A stretch of 64,000 nt of DNA from positions 186,001 through 250,000 of the forward strand of contig NZ_JAAAMU010000006.1 of assembly GCF_009909195.1 (NCBI RefSeq), in the 5' to 3' direction. Positions 43,745 to 53,700 of the stretch are shown here, one piece after another. The DNA comes from Paenibacillus sacheonensis. GTDB taxonomy: Bacteria > Bacillota > Bacilli > Paenibacillales > Paenibacillaceae. Positions within the stretch are counted from its first letter, which is position 1, and every line of letters begins with the position of its first letter. A program made the position numbers and the translations under genes. Under the pieces are notes generated by a model. That model did not search any database and was not told the origin of the DNA. It saw only the letters and a list, made by a program, of their open reading frames with translations.

Positions 43745-43945
43745 GCTTGCATCGGTAAGTCGCATTGGCAAATTGCATCGGCAATTGGCTTCGGCTGCAT
43801 CGGCGGTTGCTTCGGTGGTTGCATTGGCAATTGGCTTCGGCAATTGGCTTCGGTTGCATCGGCAATTGGCTTCGGCGATGCATCGGCAATTGGCTTCGGT
43901 GGTTGCATCGGCAATTAGCTTCGGCGGTTGCATCGGCAATTCATC
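43745..43945. repeat. Short direct repeats with core GGCAATTGGCTTCGG
   Basis: Core copies start at 43780, 43826, 43841 (two bases shorter), 43861, 43885 and 43910 (TTAGC variant), usually preceded by GCATC. Spacing is irregular (15 to 46 bp). The minus strand would read PKPIADA-like repeats in more than one frame, without a ribosome-binding site, so coding is unlikely. Confidence 0.75.
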
Positions 43946-43992
43946 CGCATTCAACAACCCCACAGTTCCGCGCCATTGATATTCTCAACGTT

Positions 43993-44026
43993 CTGAGCCC
44001 GGGCTGCTTCAGCAGCCCGGGCTCAG
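43993..44026. terminator. Perfect 15-bp hairpin
   Basis: CTGAGCCCGGGCTGC and GCAGCCCGGGCTCAG pair perfectly around TTCA. It lies 50 nt after the 51-residue membrane protein gene. No T-run follows on either strand, so it could be an atypical terminator or an mRNA-stabilising element. Confidence 0.5.
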
Positions 44027-44076
44027 TTGAGGCATATCCGCCCCCGTAAATCATGGCTTTCATATCCTTAGACGAC

Positions 44077-44232
44077 TTAGAATTTATCGAATACGTAATG
44101 CACCAGGAAGTACAAAAGCCCGAAGAAGATGATAATGTAGGCGGCATACTTGATAAAGGTCGACGCAACCAAGCTGGAATCCGACCTGCGTTCAATGTGG
44201 CGTTCCTCGACGTCGATATCGCGATGTGTCAT
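44077..44232 (-). CDS. Small single-pass membrane protein, 51 residues
   Basis: The frame starts at an ATG preceded by GAGGAG ten bases upstream. It codes for a charged N-terminus (MTHRDIDVEERHIERRSDSS), then one hydrophobic segment (about residues 30-47, AAYIIIFFGLLYFLVHYVF), and ends in DKF. A ribosome-binding site, an acidic/basic cytoplasmic half, a clean membrane helix and a strong hairpin downstream support a real gene. The function is unknown; proteins of this look are common and uncharacterised in Paenibacillus (from memory). Confidence 0.78.
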   Translation of the reverse strand: MTHRDIDVEERHIERRSDSSLVASTFIKYAAYIIIFFGLLYFLVHYVFDKF

Positions 44233-44396
44233 TTCATCCACGCTCCTCTTATAGCGAATGTACTGCCGTTAGGACTCTTTTACCCCGCAATCTCAATTGT
44301 CAATCAGCCAGGGCTCCTATGTTTATCATTTCATTCGCGGCGCTTGCCGGTTGTTATGTCTTGTCCTGCAGCCCGCACTATCCCGTCATGCCAAAT

Positions 44397-44426
44397 AGGC
44401 GGCCTCCGATAATTCGGAAGCCGCCT
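44397..44426 (-). terminator. Terminator after the GntR/LacI-type regulator
   Basis: On the minus strand AGGCGGCTTCCGA and TCGGAGGCCGCCT pair with one mismatch around ATTA, followed by ATTTGG, 28 nt after the regulator stop. Confidence 0.6.
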
Positions 44427-44454
44427 CTTGCGTTGGAACAGCCGCGCCATGGCA

Positions 44455-45591
44455 TCAAGTCGTCGATAATCCCTTAACGAACGCGTGCTCGATCAGGTGA
44501 TTCAGCCCGACGTCCTTGCCGGACCATTGGCCATGAAGCATATCGACCGCCATCCTGCCCATCTCCAGCTCGTTCTGGCGGATATGGGTGAAGGCAGGCT
44601 TGTCGAACGGATCGGGCGGCGAGTCGAAACAAACGATTTCGACGTCATCCGGAATCCGCTTGTTCATGCCGGTCAGCACCTCCCGCAGCACCAGCGCCAG
44701 ATTGTATTCGGCGGCGACGAATGCGGTCAGCTCGGGATTGAGCTCGACGAATTCGCGTACTCTCTCGATGTCCGTCTGAATATTCGCTTTGTCGGAAGAG
44801 CACGGCAGCGAGCTGCGAAGATTCGCCATCATATGCTGCGGCTTGAAAGGGATTCCGTTCCGAATCAGCGTCTCCGAGAAACCGGCGATCCGCTCCTCGA
44901 CGGAGGACGTGTTGTCCGAAGGCACAGATATGAAGCCGATTTCCTTATGTCCGCGTTCCAGCAGATGCATGGTCAGATCGGAGACGGACTTCTGGTTATC
45001 CGTATATACCGAACATGCGGCGATGCCTTTCAAGTAACGATCGACGAGGACGAGCGGGAATTTGTCCAGCACGAGCCGCAGCAGCGCCGTATTGTAATGC
45101 TCGCCGTGCACGGGGAAGATGATGAATCCGTCCACGCCCAGATCGATAAACGACTGGATCGCGGATTCTTCGACCTCGCGGCTGTCGTAGGTCAGCTTCA
45201 TGAGCATGCGGCAATTCGTCTGGGAGCAGCGCTCTTCGACGCCGTGAATCAGCTGCGATCCGTACGATTCCGCGAATTCGGGAAGAATCAGCCCGACCAG
45301 CTTCACGGATTCAGCCGGAGCATCCGACCCGGGATCCGCAAGATTCTCATACAGCACTGTTTCTTCGGATCCGGGCAGGACTTCCGACACATAAGAGCCT
45401 TTGCCTCTGATCCGTTCGACCAGCCGATGCTGGGCCAGCGTTTCGAGCGCCTTCTTGGTCGTAATCCGGCTAACGTTGAACTGATCCGCCAATTCATTCT
45501 CCGAAGGCAGGCGGTCGCCGCTCTTGAGCTCGCCGTCTTTTATTTTCTGGAACAGATGATTGTAAATTTGCTCATATAGAGGCGCCTTCAT
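44455..45591 (-). CDS. GntR-HTH / LacI-sensor transcriptional regulator (AraR type)
   Basis: This 378-residue repressor-like protein combines an N-terminal GntR winged helix (residues 1-70: YEQIYNHLFQKIKDGELKSG, then VSRITTKKALETLAQHRLVERI) with a C-terminal LacI/ribose-binding-type sensor domain (about 95-375). This is the AraR architecture. It is divergent from the mannan operon, and similar sequences containing GTTGGTATA occur in front of both genes. The expected role is repression of GH125, the importer and itself until a mannose oligosaccharide binds. The ligand is inferred from the neighbours. Confidence 0.94.
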   Translation of the reverse strand: MKAPLYEQIYNHLFQKIKDGELKSGDRLPSENELADQFNVSRITTKKALETLAQHRLVERIRGKGSYVSEVLPGSEETVLYENLADPGSDAPAESVKLVGLILPEFAESYGSQLIHGVEERCSQTNCRMLMKLTYDSREVEESAIQSFIDLGVDGFIIFPVHGEHYNTALLRLVLDKFPLVLVDRYLKGIAACSVYTDNQKSVSDLTMHLLERGHKEIGFISVPSDNTSSVEERIAGFSETLIRNGIPFKPQHMMANLRSSLPCSSDKANIQTDIERVREFVELNPELTAFVAAEYNLALVLREVLTGMNKRIPDDVEIVCFDSPPDPFDKPAFTHIRQNELEMGRMAVDMLHGQWSGKDVGLNHLIEHAFVKGLSTT

Positions 45592-45894
45592 GTGTGATCA
45601 TCCTTTAGGAATCATGTTATACCAACTATACATAATTAGTTTCTTGATTTCAACGTTAATTTTCACGACGTTAAAAACTGATTTTCTTAGGTTTCCTTAA
45701 CCAAATAACTGTAATAACGCGCCGAGTGCGCATTTGTCCTGCATGGAGGGATGAATTGATTCGTTATTGTCTTACTTGGTTGGTATATCAATATAAAAAA
45801 TATGTTGACATTATATTTTTCCGAATGATATGCTCGCTCACGTAACCAATTCGCATACCGAATGCACCACGATCAACTGTTAAGGAGTGGGACG
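45592..45894. promoter_or_regulatory. Divergent control region of the mannan locus
   Basis: This 303-bp gap holds two candidate operator sites: AGTTGGTATAAC read on the minus strand at about 45615-45626, close to the regulator start, and GGTTGGTATATC on the plus strand at about 45777-45788. A plus-strand promoter follows, with TTGACA at 45805-45810 and TATGCT at 45829-45834 (18-bp spacer). The second site lies just upstream of the -35 box, where a bound repressor could block polymerase. Confidence 0.55.
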
Positions 45895-47196
45895 ATGTAC
45901 GAAACTGTCTACCGCACGATCGAGGCCATCTCTTCCTCGCTGAAGGAAATCGATCCTCATTTGGCGGATGTATTCCAAAATTGCTACCCGAACACGCTGC
46001 AAACGACGGTGGAGCTGCTGGACGACGGCACGTCCTTCGTCATTACGGGAGATATACCGGCCATGTGGCTGCGGGATTCATCGGCGCAGATCCGTCCCTA
46101 TATGGAGATGGCGAACGAGGATGCCGATCTTCGCCGGCTCATCCGAGGCGTCATTCATCGGCAAGCGAAGTTCCTGCTTTTAGACAACTATGCAAACGCA
46201 TTCAACAAGGAGCCGAACGACCAAGGGCATACCGGCGATCTGCCGCCGAAAGGGCCTGGCGTATGGGAACGCAAGTATGAGCTCGATTCGCTCTGCTACC
46301 CCGTTCAGCTGTGCGCGCACTACTGGCGGACGACCGGCGACCGCTCGGTGTTCAACGAAGACGTTCACGGGATGTTCAGGCAGATCGTCGCTACGATGCT
46401 GATCGAGCAGCATCATGACCAGCAATCCGGCTATTCGTTCCAACGGTTTCAATGTCCTCCTTCGGACACGCTGCCATTCGACGGCCGAGGAACGCGGACG
46501 AATTACACCGGCATGGTCTGGTCAGGATTCCGGCCGAGCGACGACGCCTGCAAGTACGGCTATCTGATTCCGGCCAACATGTTCGCCGTCGTCATCCTGC
46601 GCGACCTCGGGCAGCTGGCGCTCGAAATGTACGACGATGCCGACCTTAACGAAAGCGCTCTCAAATTGGCGGCGGAGATCGAATTCGGCATCGAGACGTA
46701 CGGCAAAGTGCAGCATCCCGAATTCGGGACAATCTACGCGTACGAGACGGACGGGTTCGGCAACTACAATCTGATGGACGATGCCAACGTGCCGAGCCTG
46801 CTCTCCATTCCTTATCTCGGCTATCGTCCGTCGGAAGATCCGATATACCGCAATACCCGGGCATTCGTGCTGAGCCCGGCCAATCCGAGCTACTACTCGG
46901 GCACCTACGGACGCGGCGTCGGCAGTCCCCATACGCCTCCCGGACATATTTGGCCGATCGGATTGATCATGCAGGGCTTGACCTCGACCGACCCGCAGGA
47001 GCAGGAATCGCTGATTCGCACGCTCGCGGCTACGACGGCGGACACGAACTTCATGCACGAAAGCTTCCATCCGGACGATCCCGGCACGTTTACGCGGGAA
47101 TGGTTCGCTTGGGCGAACAGCCTGTTCGGCGAATTTATCGCGCGCTGGGTCGGCGGGCTGACCGCCGCGGACCGGACCCCGAGCGGCTCTGTCTGA
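45895..47196 (+). CDS. GH125 exo-alpha-1,6-mannosidase
   Basis: This 433-residue enzyme matches glycoside hydrolase family 125 (formerly DUF1237) in length and blocks: ITGDIPAMWLRDSSAQIRPY, VWERKYELDSLCYP, YTGMVWSGFRPSDDAC, NLMDDANVPSLLSIPYLGY and GVGSPHTPPGHIWPI. Characterised members remove non-reducing alpha-1,6-linked mannose. No signal peptide is present, so it acts on imported oligosaccharides. AAGGAG seven bases before the ATG at 45895 fixes the start. It leads the alpha-mannan operon under the divergent GntR/LacI regulator. Confidence 0.94.
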   Translation: MYETVYRTIEAISSSLKEIDPHLADVFQNCYPNTLQTTVELLDDGTSFVITGDIPAMWLRDSSAQIRPYMEMANEDADLRRLIRGVIHRQAKFLLLDNYANAFNKEPNDQGHTGDLPPKGPGVWERKYELDSLCYPVQLCAHYWRTTGDRSVFNEDVHGMFRQIVATMLIEQHHDQQSGYSFQRFQCPPSDTLPFDGRGTRTNYTGMVWSGFRPSDDACKYGYLIPANMFAVVILRDLGQLALEMYDDADLNESALKLAAEIEFGIETYGKVQHPEFGTIYAYETDGFGNYNLMDDANVPSLLSIPYLGYRPSEDPIYRNTRAFVLSPANPSYYSGTYGRGVGSPHTPPGHIWPIGLIMQGLTSTDPQEQESLIRTLAATTADTNFMHESFHPDDPGTFTREWFAWANSLFGEFIARWVGGLTAADRTPSGSV

Positions 47197-47361
47197 TCTT
47201 CCTGTCGCTTTGATTTTCCGAACATGCTGGTTACCTCAGCGCTCTTATTTATCCCATTGCTCTGCGTTTCGATCTGCATATAGACGGCTGCATGCCGGCT
47301 TCCGCCGGCCGCAAGCCACCCTGACGCCGCAAGGCGATCATGAAAGGAGGAATCCGTTTCT

Positions 47362-48261
47362 ATGAAGACATCACGCCGATACAATCGCTTCGAATGGGTG
47401 AAAGGCTACCTGCACATCTCGCCTTCCATTATCGGCTTCGGCATCTTCGTCGCTTATCCGCTCATCATGTCCATCTACTACGCCCTGACCAAATGGGACG
47501 GCATCAACAAGCCCGAATTCGTCGGGTTCGACAACTTCAACTATTTGTTCACGGTCGATCCCGTCTTCTGGAAAGCGCTTCGCGTCACGTTCTATTACGT
47601 GCTCATCAACGTGCCCGCTTCGTTGATCGGCGGCCTGGCGCTTGCCATGCTGCTCAACAAGAAACTGCCGTTCATCCGGTTCTTCCGTACGGCGTTCTAC
47701 CTGCCAACCGTGCTTCCGATGATCGCGACCCTCACGTTGTGGAAATTCATCTATCATCCGCAGTACGGACTGGCCAACCGCGTCCTGCATCTGTTCGGTT
47801 CCCCGCCGGTCAACTGGCTCAGCGACGAACGGCTGGCGCTGTTCTCCGTCATTCTTGCCGGGTTGTGGCAAATCGGCGGCGGCATGATTATTTTCCTCAG
47901 CGGCCTGCAGTCCATACCGCAGGATTTGTACGAAGCATCGGGCATGGACGGCGCCAGAGGCTGGGCGGTATTCCGCAACGTCACGCTGCCGCTGATCGCC
48001 CCCATCCTGTTCCTGCAGCTCATTCTCGGCATCATCGGCTCCTTCCAATCCTTCGCCCAAGTGCAGGTCATGACCGGCGGCGGACCCAATTACGCGACCG
48101 AGCTGCTTAATTTCAAGATCTACGCCGACGTCTTCAGCTCGAAAATGTTCGGTTACGGCATCGCCGAGGTTTGGATCCTGTTCCTGATCATCATGCTCTT
48201 CACGGTCATCACGTACCGTTATTCCAACCAGTTCGTTCATTACGAAAACGACAATCGATAG
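47362..48261 (+). CDS. Sugar ABC transporter permease (MalF/UgpA type)
   Basis: This 299-residue protein has six membrane segments and the EAA loop EASGMDGARGWAVFRNVTLP at about residues 194-213. It belongs to the CUT1 group importing oligosaccharides. AAAGGAGG lies 13 bases before the ATG. It is 165 nt after the GH125 gene, and its partner begins 13 nt after its stop. Confidence 0.94.
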   Translation: MKTSRRYNRFEWVKGYLHISPSIIGFGIFVAYPLIMSIYYALTKWDGINKPEFVGFDNFNYLFTVDPVFWKALRVTFYYVLINVPASLIGGLALAMLLNKKLPFIRFFRTAFYLPTVLPMIATLTLWKFIYHPQYGLANRVLHLFGSPPVNWLSDERLALFSVILAGLWQIGGGMIIFLSGLQSIPQDLYEASGMDGARGWAVFRNVTLPLIAPILFLQLILGIIGSFQSFAQVQVMTGGGPNYATELLNFKIYADVFSSKMFGYGIAEVWILFLIIMLFTVITYRYSNQFVHYENDNR

Positions 48262-48274
48262 GAGGAGACCTCTA

Positions 48275-49156
48275 GTGAAGACTGTATATTCCGCTCCGGC
48301 CGTGACGAACGCCGGTCGCAGCAGGCGCAAGATCCAGCCTGTGAACAGCATCCGGATGGTGGTTCTCCTGATCGGTACGGTCGCCATGCTGTATCCGCTT
48401 CTGTGGGTCGTCACCATCGCCTTGAAGGGCAACAACGATATTTTCACGACCACGCCGCAATGGTTTCCCAAGGAGTTTCATTTCGAGAACTTCGTCGAAG
48501 GCACCAAGCAAATCCATTTCTGGCTTACGTTCAAAAACTCGATGATCATAACCGTCATCAGCACCGTCGGCCAGGTCGCCAGCTCCATCGTCGTCGGCTA
48601 CGGCCTGTCGCGCCTTCGTTTTCCCGGCCGCAAGCTGTGGTTCAGCAGCTTCATCGGCAGCATGATGCTGCCGGGCTTCGTCGGTCTCGTGCCCGTCTTC
48701 TATCTGTTCTCGCAGCTCGGCTGGTACAATACGTGGCTGCCGCTGATCGTGCCTTCTTATCTCGGCAATCCGGCCTTCACCTTCCTGTTCATTCAATTCT
48801 TGAGCACCATTCCGAAGTCGTTCGACGAGGCGGCCAAAATGGATGGCGCCGGCGACACGCAAATCCTATGGCGCATTCTGGTACCGATGTCGCTGCCCGT
48901 CGTCGTAACGATGATCATCTTCGCGTTCAACGGTTCATGGAATCAGTACCTGGAGCCGCTCATCTATCTGGTCGATCAGAATAAATGGACGCTGTCCGTC
49001 GCGCTCGCCTCGTTCGCATCCAATTGGTCGACGCAGTGGAACTATTTCATGGCCGCGGACCTGCTCTACATGATGCCGCTGCTCATCATCTTCTTCTTCG
49101 GCCAGAAGTATTTTATGCAGGGTCTCGGGTCGGTCAATTCCGCCGGCTTGAAATAA
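48275..49156 (+). CDS. Carbohydrate ABC transporter permease (MalG/UgpE type)
   Basis: This 293-residue protein has six membrane segments and the EAA loop EAAKMDGAGDTQILWRILVP. It starts at a GTG preceded by AGGAGGAG. It should pair with the previous permease to import alpha-mannan oligosaccharides. The ATPase is not encoded here, so a housekeeping MsmX-like protein is expected to serve it. Confidence 0.94.
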   Translation: MKTVYSAPAVTNAGRSRRKIQPVNSIRMVVLLIGTVAMLYPLLWVVTIALKGNNDIFTTTPQWFPKEFHFENFVEGTKQIHFWLTFKNSMIITVISTVGQVASSIVVGYGLSRLRFPGRKLWFSSFIGSMMLPGFVGLVPVFYLFSQLGWYNTWLPLIVPSYLGNPAFTFLFIQFLSTIPKSFDEAAKMDGAGDTQILWRILVPMSLPVVVTMIIFAFNGSWNQYLEPLIYLVDQNKWTLSVALASFASNWSTQWNYFMAADLLYMMPLLIIFFFGQKYFMQGLGSVNSAGLK

Positions 49157-49179
49157 AACAAACCTAGGGAGGTCTTTCT

Positions 49180-50541
49180 ATGAAAGCGATTAAAATCGGG
49201 ACGACACTAACGGCATTCTTGCTGGTCGCGGGCATGCTTTCCGCTTGCGGCAACTCAGGGAACGACAATACGGGCAATACGGGGAACACGCAGAATGCGG
49301 GCAATGCGAAGAACGAAGGCAATGCGGGCAACAAAGGCGATGCCGGCACGGAGAAGGCGGAAGTCACGCTGATGACGTGGGAATCGCAAGACATGAACAA
49401 CAAGATCATGGAAAGCATGAAAAAGTTCGAGCAGGAGAACCCGGGCATCACCGTCAAGCTCATGCCGGCTCCTCTCAGCGATTACGGCACGAAGCTGAAC
49501 GGCATGATTACCGCCAAGCAGGCGCCGGATATTTTCCAATTGGGCAACGACATGCTGGTTTCGTACCAAGCCCAGAACCTGCTGTACGATTGGACGGAGC
49601 ATGCGAGCGCGGACGCGGACTTCATGAACGGCTTCTATCCGGGCGTCATGGACGGGTGGAAGGTGGACGGCAAGAACTTCGGTCTGCCGGGCCTGCTGAA
49701 TACGTACGGCATTTTCTATAACAAGCAGCTGTTCAAGGACGCCGGGCTTACCGAGCCGAAGATCGGCTGGACCTACGATGAATTCTTCGCCGACATGAAG
49801 AAGCTCTCTTCCAAGAAAGACGGCGTGCAGCAATACGGCTTCTACTTCCATCCGGATCCGTTCACGGTCTCGCTGTACGCGGCTTCCGCAGGCGGCGCTC
49901 CGTTCGCCGACAGCCTGCTGAATCCGACGAGCGCCACGGTCAGCCCGCAGTTCGTCGAAGGCGTGACCCGTTATCAGCAGGCCATTGCCGAGGGCTCGAT
50001 GAACCCGGCGACCTTCGACCTGTCCACGATCATGGGACCGTTCAAGGACGGCAAAGTAGCGATGACGTACCAAGGCCAATGGATCGCGGACGATCTGATC
50101 CGCAATGCGCCCGACCTGCAATGGGGCTTCGTGCCGATGCCCGTCGTGACGACGCAGACCGAAATCTATGACGCCGTCGGCTGGGCTACCCCGGTCAGCA
50201 CCAAGAATCCGGACGCGGTTTGGAAAGTTCTGAAATACCTGGATTCGACGATGTACAAGGACGTGCTGCCGCAAACGCCGGTCGCGCCTTCCGCTTTCCA
50301 AGCTTCGGCCTCTTCCTATTACGATACGCTCAAAGCAGCCGGCCATCAGGATCTGGCTGACGGCATCGACCATATCTTGAAATCGCCTACGACGCAGCCG
50401 GTCCGCTTCCTTACGGCATGGGCAGGCAAAGCGAATCCGTTCATCGATACCGTATGGAACAACGTGCTGAGCGGCAAGGGCGGCGAGAAAGAACTGCAAA
50501 GCATGGCCGACAAAATCAACAAAACGATTAAAGCCTCTTAA
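49180..50541 (+). CDS. Extracellular sugar-binding lipoprotein of the mannan importer
   Basis: This 453-residue receptor has lipobox LSAC (C23). A striking low-complexity linker follows (about 24-53) made of near-tandem GN-containing triplets such as NTGNTGNTQNAGNAKNEGNAGNK without any aromatic residues, then a CUT1 type-1 solute-binding fold (VTLMTWESQDMNN, ...GKVAMTYQGQWIADDL, ...WAGKANPFIDTVW). It follows the permeases by 23 nt and is followed by a terminator, so it ends the core import operon. The ligand is inferred to be alpha-1,6-mannooligosaccharides from the flanking GH125 and GH76 genes. Confidence 0.94.
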   Translation: MKAIKIGTTLTAFLLVAGMLSACGNSGNDNTGNTGNTQNAGNAKNEGNAGNKGDAGTEKAEVTLMTWESQDMNNKIMESMKKFEQENPGITVKLMPAPLSDYGTKLNGMITAKQAPDIFQLGNDMLVSYQAQNLLYDWTEHASADADFMNGFYPGVMDGWKVDGKNFGLPGLLNTYGIFYNKQLFKDAGLTEPKIGWTYDEFFADMKKLSSKKDGVQQYGFYFHPDPFTVSLYAASAGGAPFADSLLNPTSATVSPQFVEGVTRYQQAIAEGSMNPATFDLSTIMGPFKDGKVAMTYQGQWIADDLIRNAPDLQWGFVPMPVVTTQTEIYDAVGWATPVSTKNPDAVWKVLKYLDSTMYKDVLPQTPVAPSAFQASASSYYDTLKAAGHQDLADGIDHILKSPTTQPVRFLTAWAGKANPFIDTVWNNVLSGKGGEKELQSMADKINKTIKAS

Positions 50542-50594
50542 TCCGCCAAGCCGGCACGACTTGAACGCGCATGACTTAGGCGGGCACGACAACA

Positions 50595-50634
50595 CAGGAG
50601 TAGACAGCTGCAAGCGCTGCTCCTGTTTTTTTTA
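50595..50634 (+). terminator. Terminator between binding protein and GH76 genes
   Basis: CAGGAG(T)AG...CAGC pairs with GCTG...CTCCTG (stem CAGGAGYAG / CTGCTCCTG) and is followed by eight T. The secreted GH76 gene downstream therefore depends on read-through or a separate promoter. Confidence 0.75.
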
Positions 50635-50716
50635 CCCCTTTAAGGAGGTGAACCGGGGAGCCGGCACTCGCTGCGCGGGAAATGCATCGCTAACACGACT
50701 AATGGAGGTTCAATAA

Positions 50717-53700
50717 ATGACGCTGAAAACGAACGGCAAGTTATGGGTATGGACGACGGCGGCTGCCGTCACACTCGCTTCATGGTCCGGTATCGGAGCT
50801 TCGCAAGCCCATGCATCGACCGAAACGACCGGTCATTCGGTGACGGCATCCTTCAATGCCGCGGATGCGGATACGGCGATGAAGGCATTCAATCGGACGT
50901 TCTGGGACTCCGCCGCCAAGTTCTTCTGGTCGAATTCGAATCAAGGCACGTCGTACCAAGGCTTCTGGGTGGAGGCTGAACTGTGGGAAATGGTCATGGA
51001 CGCCTACGAACGCACTTCCGATCCCGAGCTGAAAGCGCAGCTGCGCCAGCAGATCGACGACGTCTTCGACGGCACCGTCGCCAGCTACGGGCCGGACTGG
51101 ACGAATAATCATTTTAACGACGACATTATGTGGTGGGCGATGGCAAGCGCGCGCGCCTATAAGATAACCGGCGAACAGCGCTACTTGGACAAGGCCAAGT
51201 ACTACTTCGATTTCGTGTACGATACGCAGTGGGACGACGGCTTCGCGAACGGCGGCATCTGGTGGATGAACAGCGACCACTCGACCAAGAACGCCTGCAT
51301 CAATTTCCCTGCCGCCGAAGCCGCCGTATTCTTATATAACGCCACGAAAGACGACCATTATTTGGATGCCGCAACGCGTATCTACCGCTGGAGCAAGACG
51401 GTGTTGACCGACGGCAGCGGCAAAGTGTTCGACCGGATCGAAGTGAAGAACGGCGTTGCGCCGGATGCGACACATTACAACCAAGGCACGTTTATCGGCG
51501 CGGCCGTAGGCCTGTATAAGATCACCGGCAACGGCGTCTATCTCGACGATGCGATCAAGGCGGCCGATTTCACGGAACAGCATCTGGTCGACGGGAACGG
51601 CGTGCTCCGCTTCGAAGGGCCGAACGGCGACTTGAAAGGCGGCAAGACGATCCTGCTTCGCAACCTGGCTTATCTGCAGCAGGCGGTCAATGAACGACAG
51701 GACGACAAGACCGCCGCTTTCGCCGGCCAATTCAACGAGTGGCTGACGTTCAATGCCAACGCCGCTTGGCATAATCGCAACGCCAACAATATCGTCGACG
51801 GCAACTGGGGCGGACAGCTTCTGGCCGGCACCTATGAATCGTGGTCGTCCGCCGCTGCCGTCGAAGCGCTTACCATCCTGCGGCCCGGAACCTCGACGCT
51901 GCAAGATACGGCTCGGGATGCATACGCAAGAACGGAGACGGAAACGTACAACGTCGGCAGCGGCTTCGGCCTCGAAGGCAGCGGAGACGGCACGCTCCAA
52001 TTGGGCGGTATCCAATCCGGCGGCTTCGCCGCCTTTACCAATGTCGATTTCGGCAGCAGCGGCGCCGTAGGGATGATCGCCAGAGCGTCCAGCGCGACGG
52101 GCGGCGGCAATATCGAAGTCCATCTCGATTCGCTTGACGGTCCGAAGGCCGGCACCTTGAACGTACAAGGGACGGGCAGCTGGAACACGTTCTCCGACGC
52201 GACGGCCGTCCTGAAGGACGATCAAGGCCAACCGAGCACGATCACGGGCGTTCACGATGTCTATCTCGTCTTCAAGAAGACGAACGACGATTACTTGTTT
52301 AATTTGAACTGGTTCAAATTCACGACGACGGATCCGACCAAGACCGATGCTTATGCCCGCTTGAAAGCCGTCCATGCGGACGGCAGCGGAGGCTTGACCG
52401 CGAATACGAACAAGGGCATCCTGGACGGCATTCATGACAATGCCTATGCCTTCTTCAAAGGGATCGATCTTGGCACCGGCGCAGCCGGAATAACGGCGCA
52501 TGTCGCGAGCGGCGGTCAAGGCGGCTCGATCGAGGTGAAGCTCGACAGCCTGAACGGACCGACCGTGGGAACGCTCGGCGTTCCGGCGCTCGGAGGCTGG
52601 GATAGTTGGGTCGATCTCATGTCCAATATCGACGATACGCAGGCAAAGGGCATTCATGACGTGTATCTTGTGTTCCACGGAACGGACGGTTCGGACTACC
52701 CTTGCAACTTGGACTGGTTCACGTTCACGACCGTGAAAGGCAAAGCGCGCGATGCCTACGGCAAGCTGGAAGCCGAAAACACGACGGGCGGCACCGGCTT
52801 CGGCACGGAGAACGGCGGCGGACAGACGTACCTGGCCGGCATCAATGCGGCGACCAATCCATACGCGATGTATAACTATATCGACTTCGGGGATACGAGC
52901 CCGACGCAAATGAATGTCAATGCAGCCAGCGACACAAGCGGCGGCACGATCGAAGTCCGGATCGACAGCATGAACGGACCGATCATCGCGTCGGCCCAAA
53001 CGACCGGCACCGGCGGCTGGCAAAAATTCGCGGTCACTGCGGCTCCGGTTACGACGCCGGTGACCGGCAAGCACATCGTGTTCCTCCTGTTCAAGGGGAA
53101 TGGCTACCTGTTCAACGTGGATAAATTCACGTTCGGCGATCCGGCCGTGTTCACGGCGCCCGACGTCCCTCCCGTTACGGTGCCGGACGGCATCGCTCCC
53201 GGCGAGGTCGAGAACGTGCAGGTCATTCGCGATAACGGCGCCGTTCGGCTGTATTGGGATGGACCGTACGACATTGACGCGACGCAAGTAAAACTTCAGC
53301 CTGTCAAGGGCGAGCAGCCGGCCGGCGAACTTCTGACGGTAGGCAAAGGGATCCAAAGCGCCGCATGGTCCGATCTTGCCGATGCCACGGCGATCGTAAT
53401 CAAAGCCGTGGATGCGTCCGGCAACGTATCGAGCGGAACGACGGTCAACCTTGCGGATTATCCGGCGTTCACGCTGACGGCGGACGGGTCGGTCCTGAAG
53501 GACGGCGCGACGGTCGAAGACGGCGCACTGCTTCGCTTCAAGGCGGCCGATCGCATAGGCGCGATCAAATCGGCCGCCATCGCGTTCGATGGCCATACGT
53601 ATGCGGTTCACTCCCCGGCGGATCCGACCGTCGATATCGATCTCGCCAGCATGTCGGGCGCCAAGTCGGCCGTCATTACGATCGAGGACGTGAACGGCAG

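Larger units (their letters stand above)
43079..44076. other. Gene-poor region with degenerate repeats
   Basis: No convincing gene lies in this 1-kb stretch. Two diverged copies of a block beginning CTAACGRTTGC (near 43517 and 43570), each leading to CGCTATT, are followed by reverse-like AGCGA elements near 43650 and 43680. A block of GGCAATTGGCTTCGG repeats lies at 43745-43945, and a very strong hairpin at 43993-44026. Confidence 0.5.

Noticed and set aside
43648..43963. Two small minus-strand frames with PKPIADA repeats
   Set aside because: Both frames run across the GGCAATTGGCTTCGG repeats with no ribosome-binding site.
44053..44412. 119-residue plus-strand frame opposite the 51-residue membrane protein
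   Set aside because: It has no ribosome-binding site; the minus strand has one plus a clean membrane helix.
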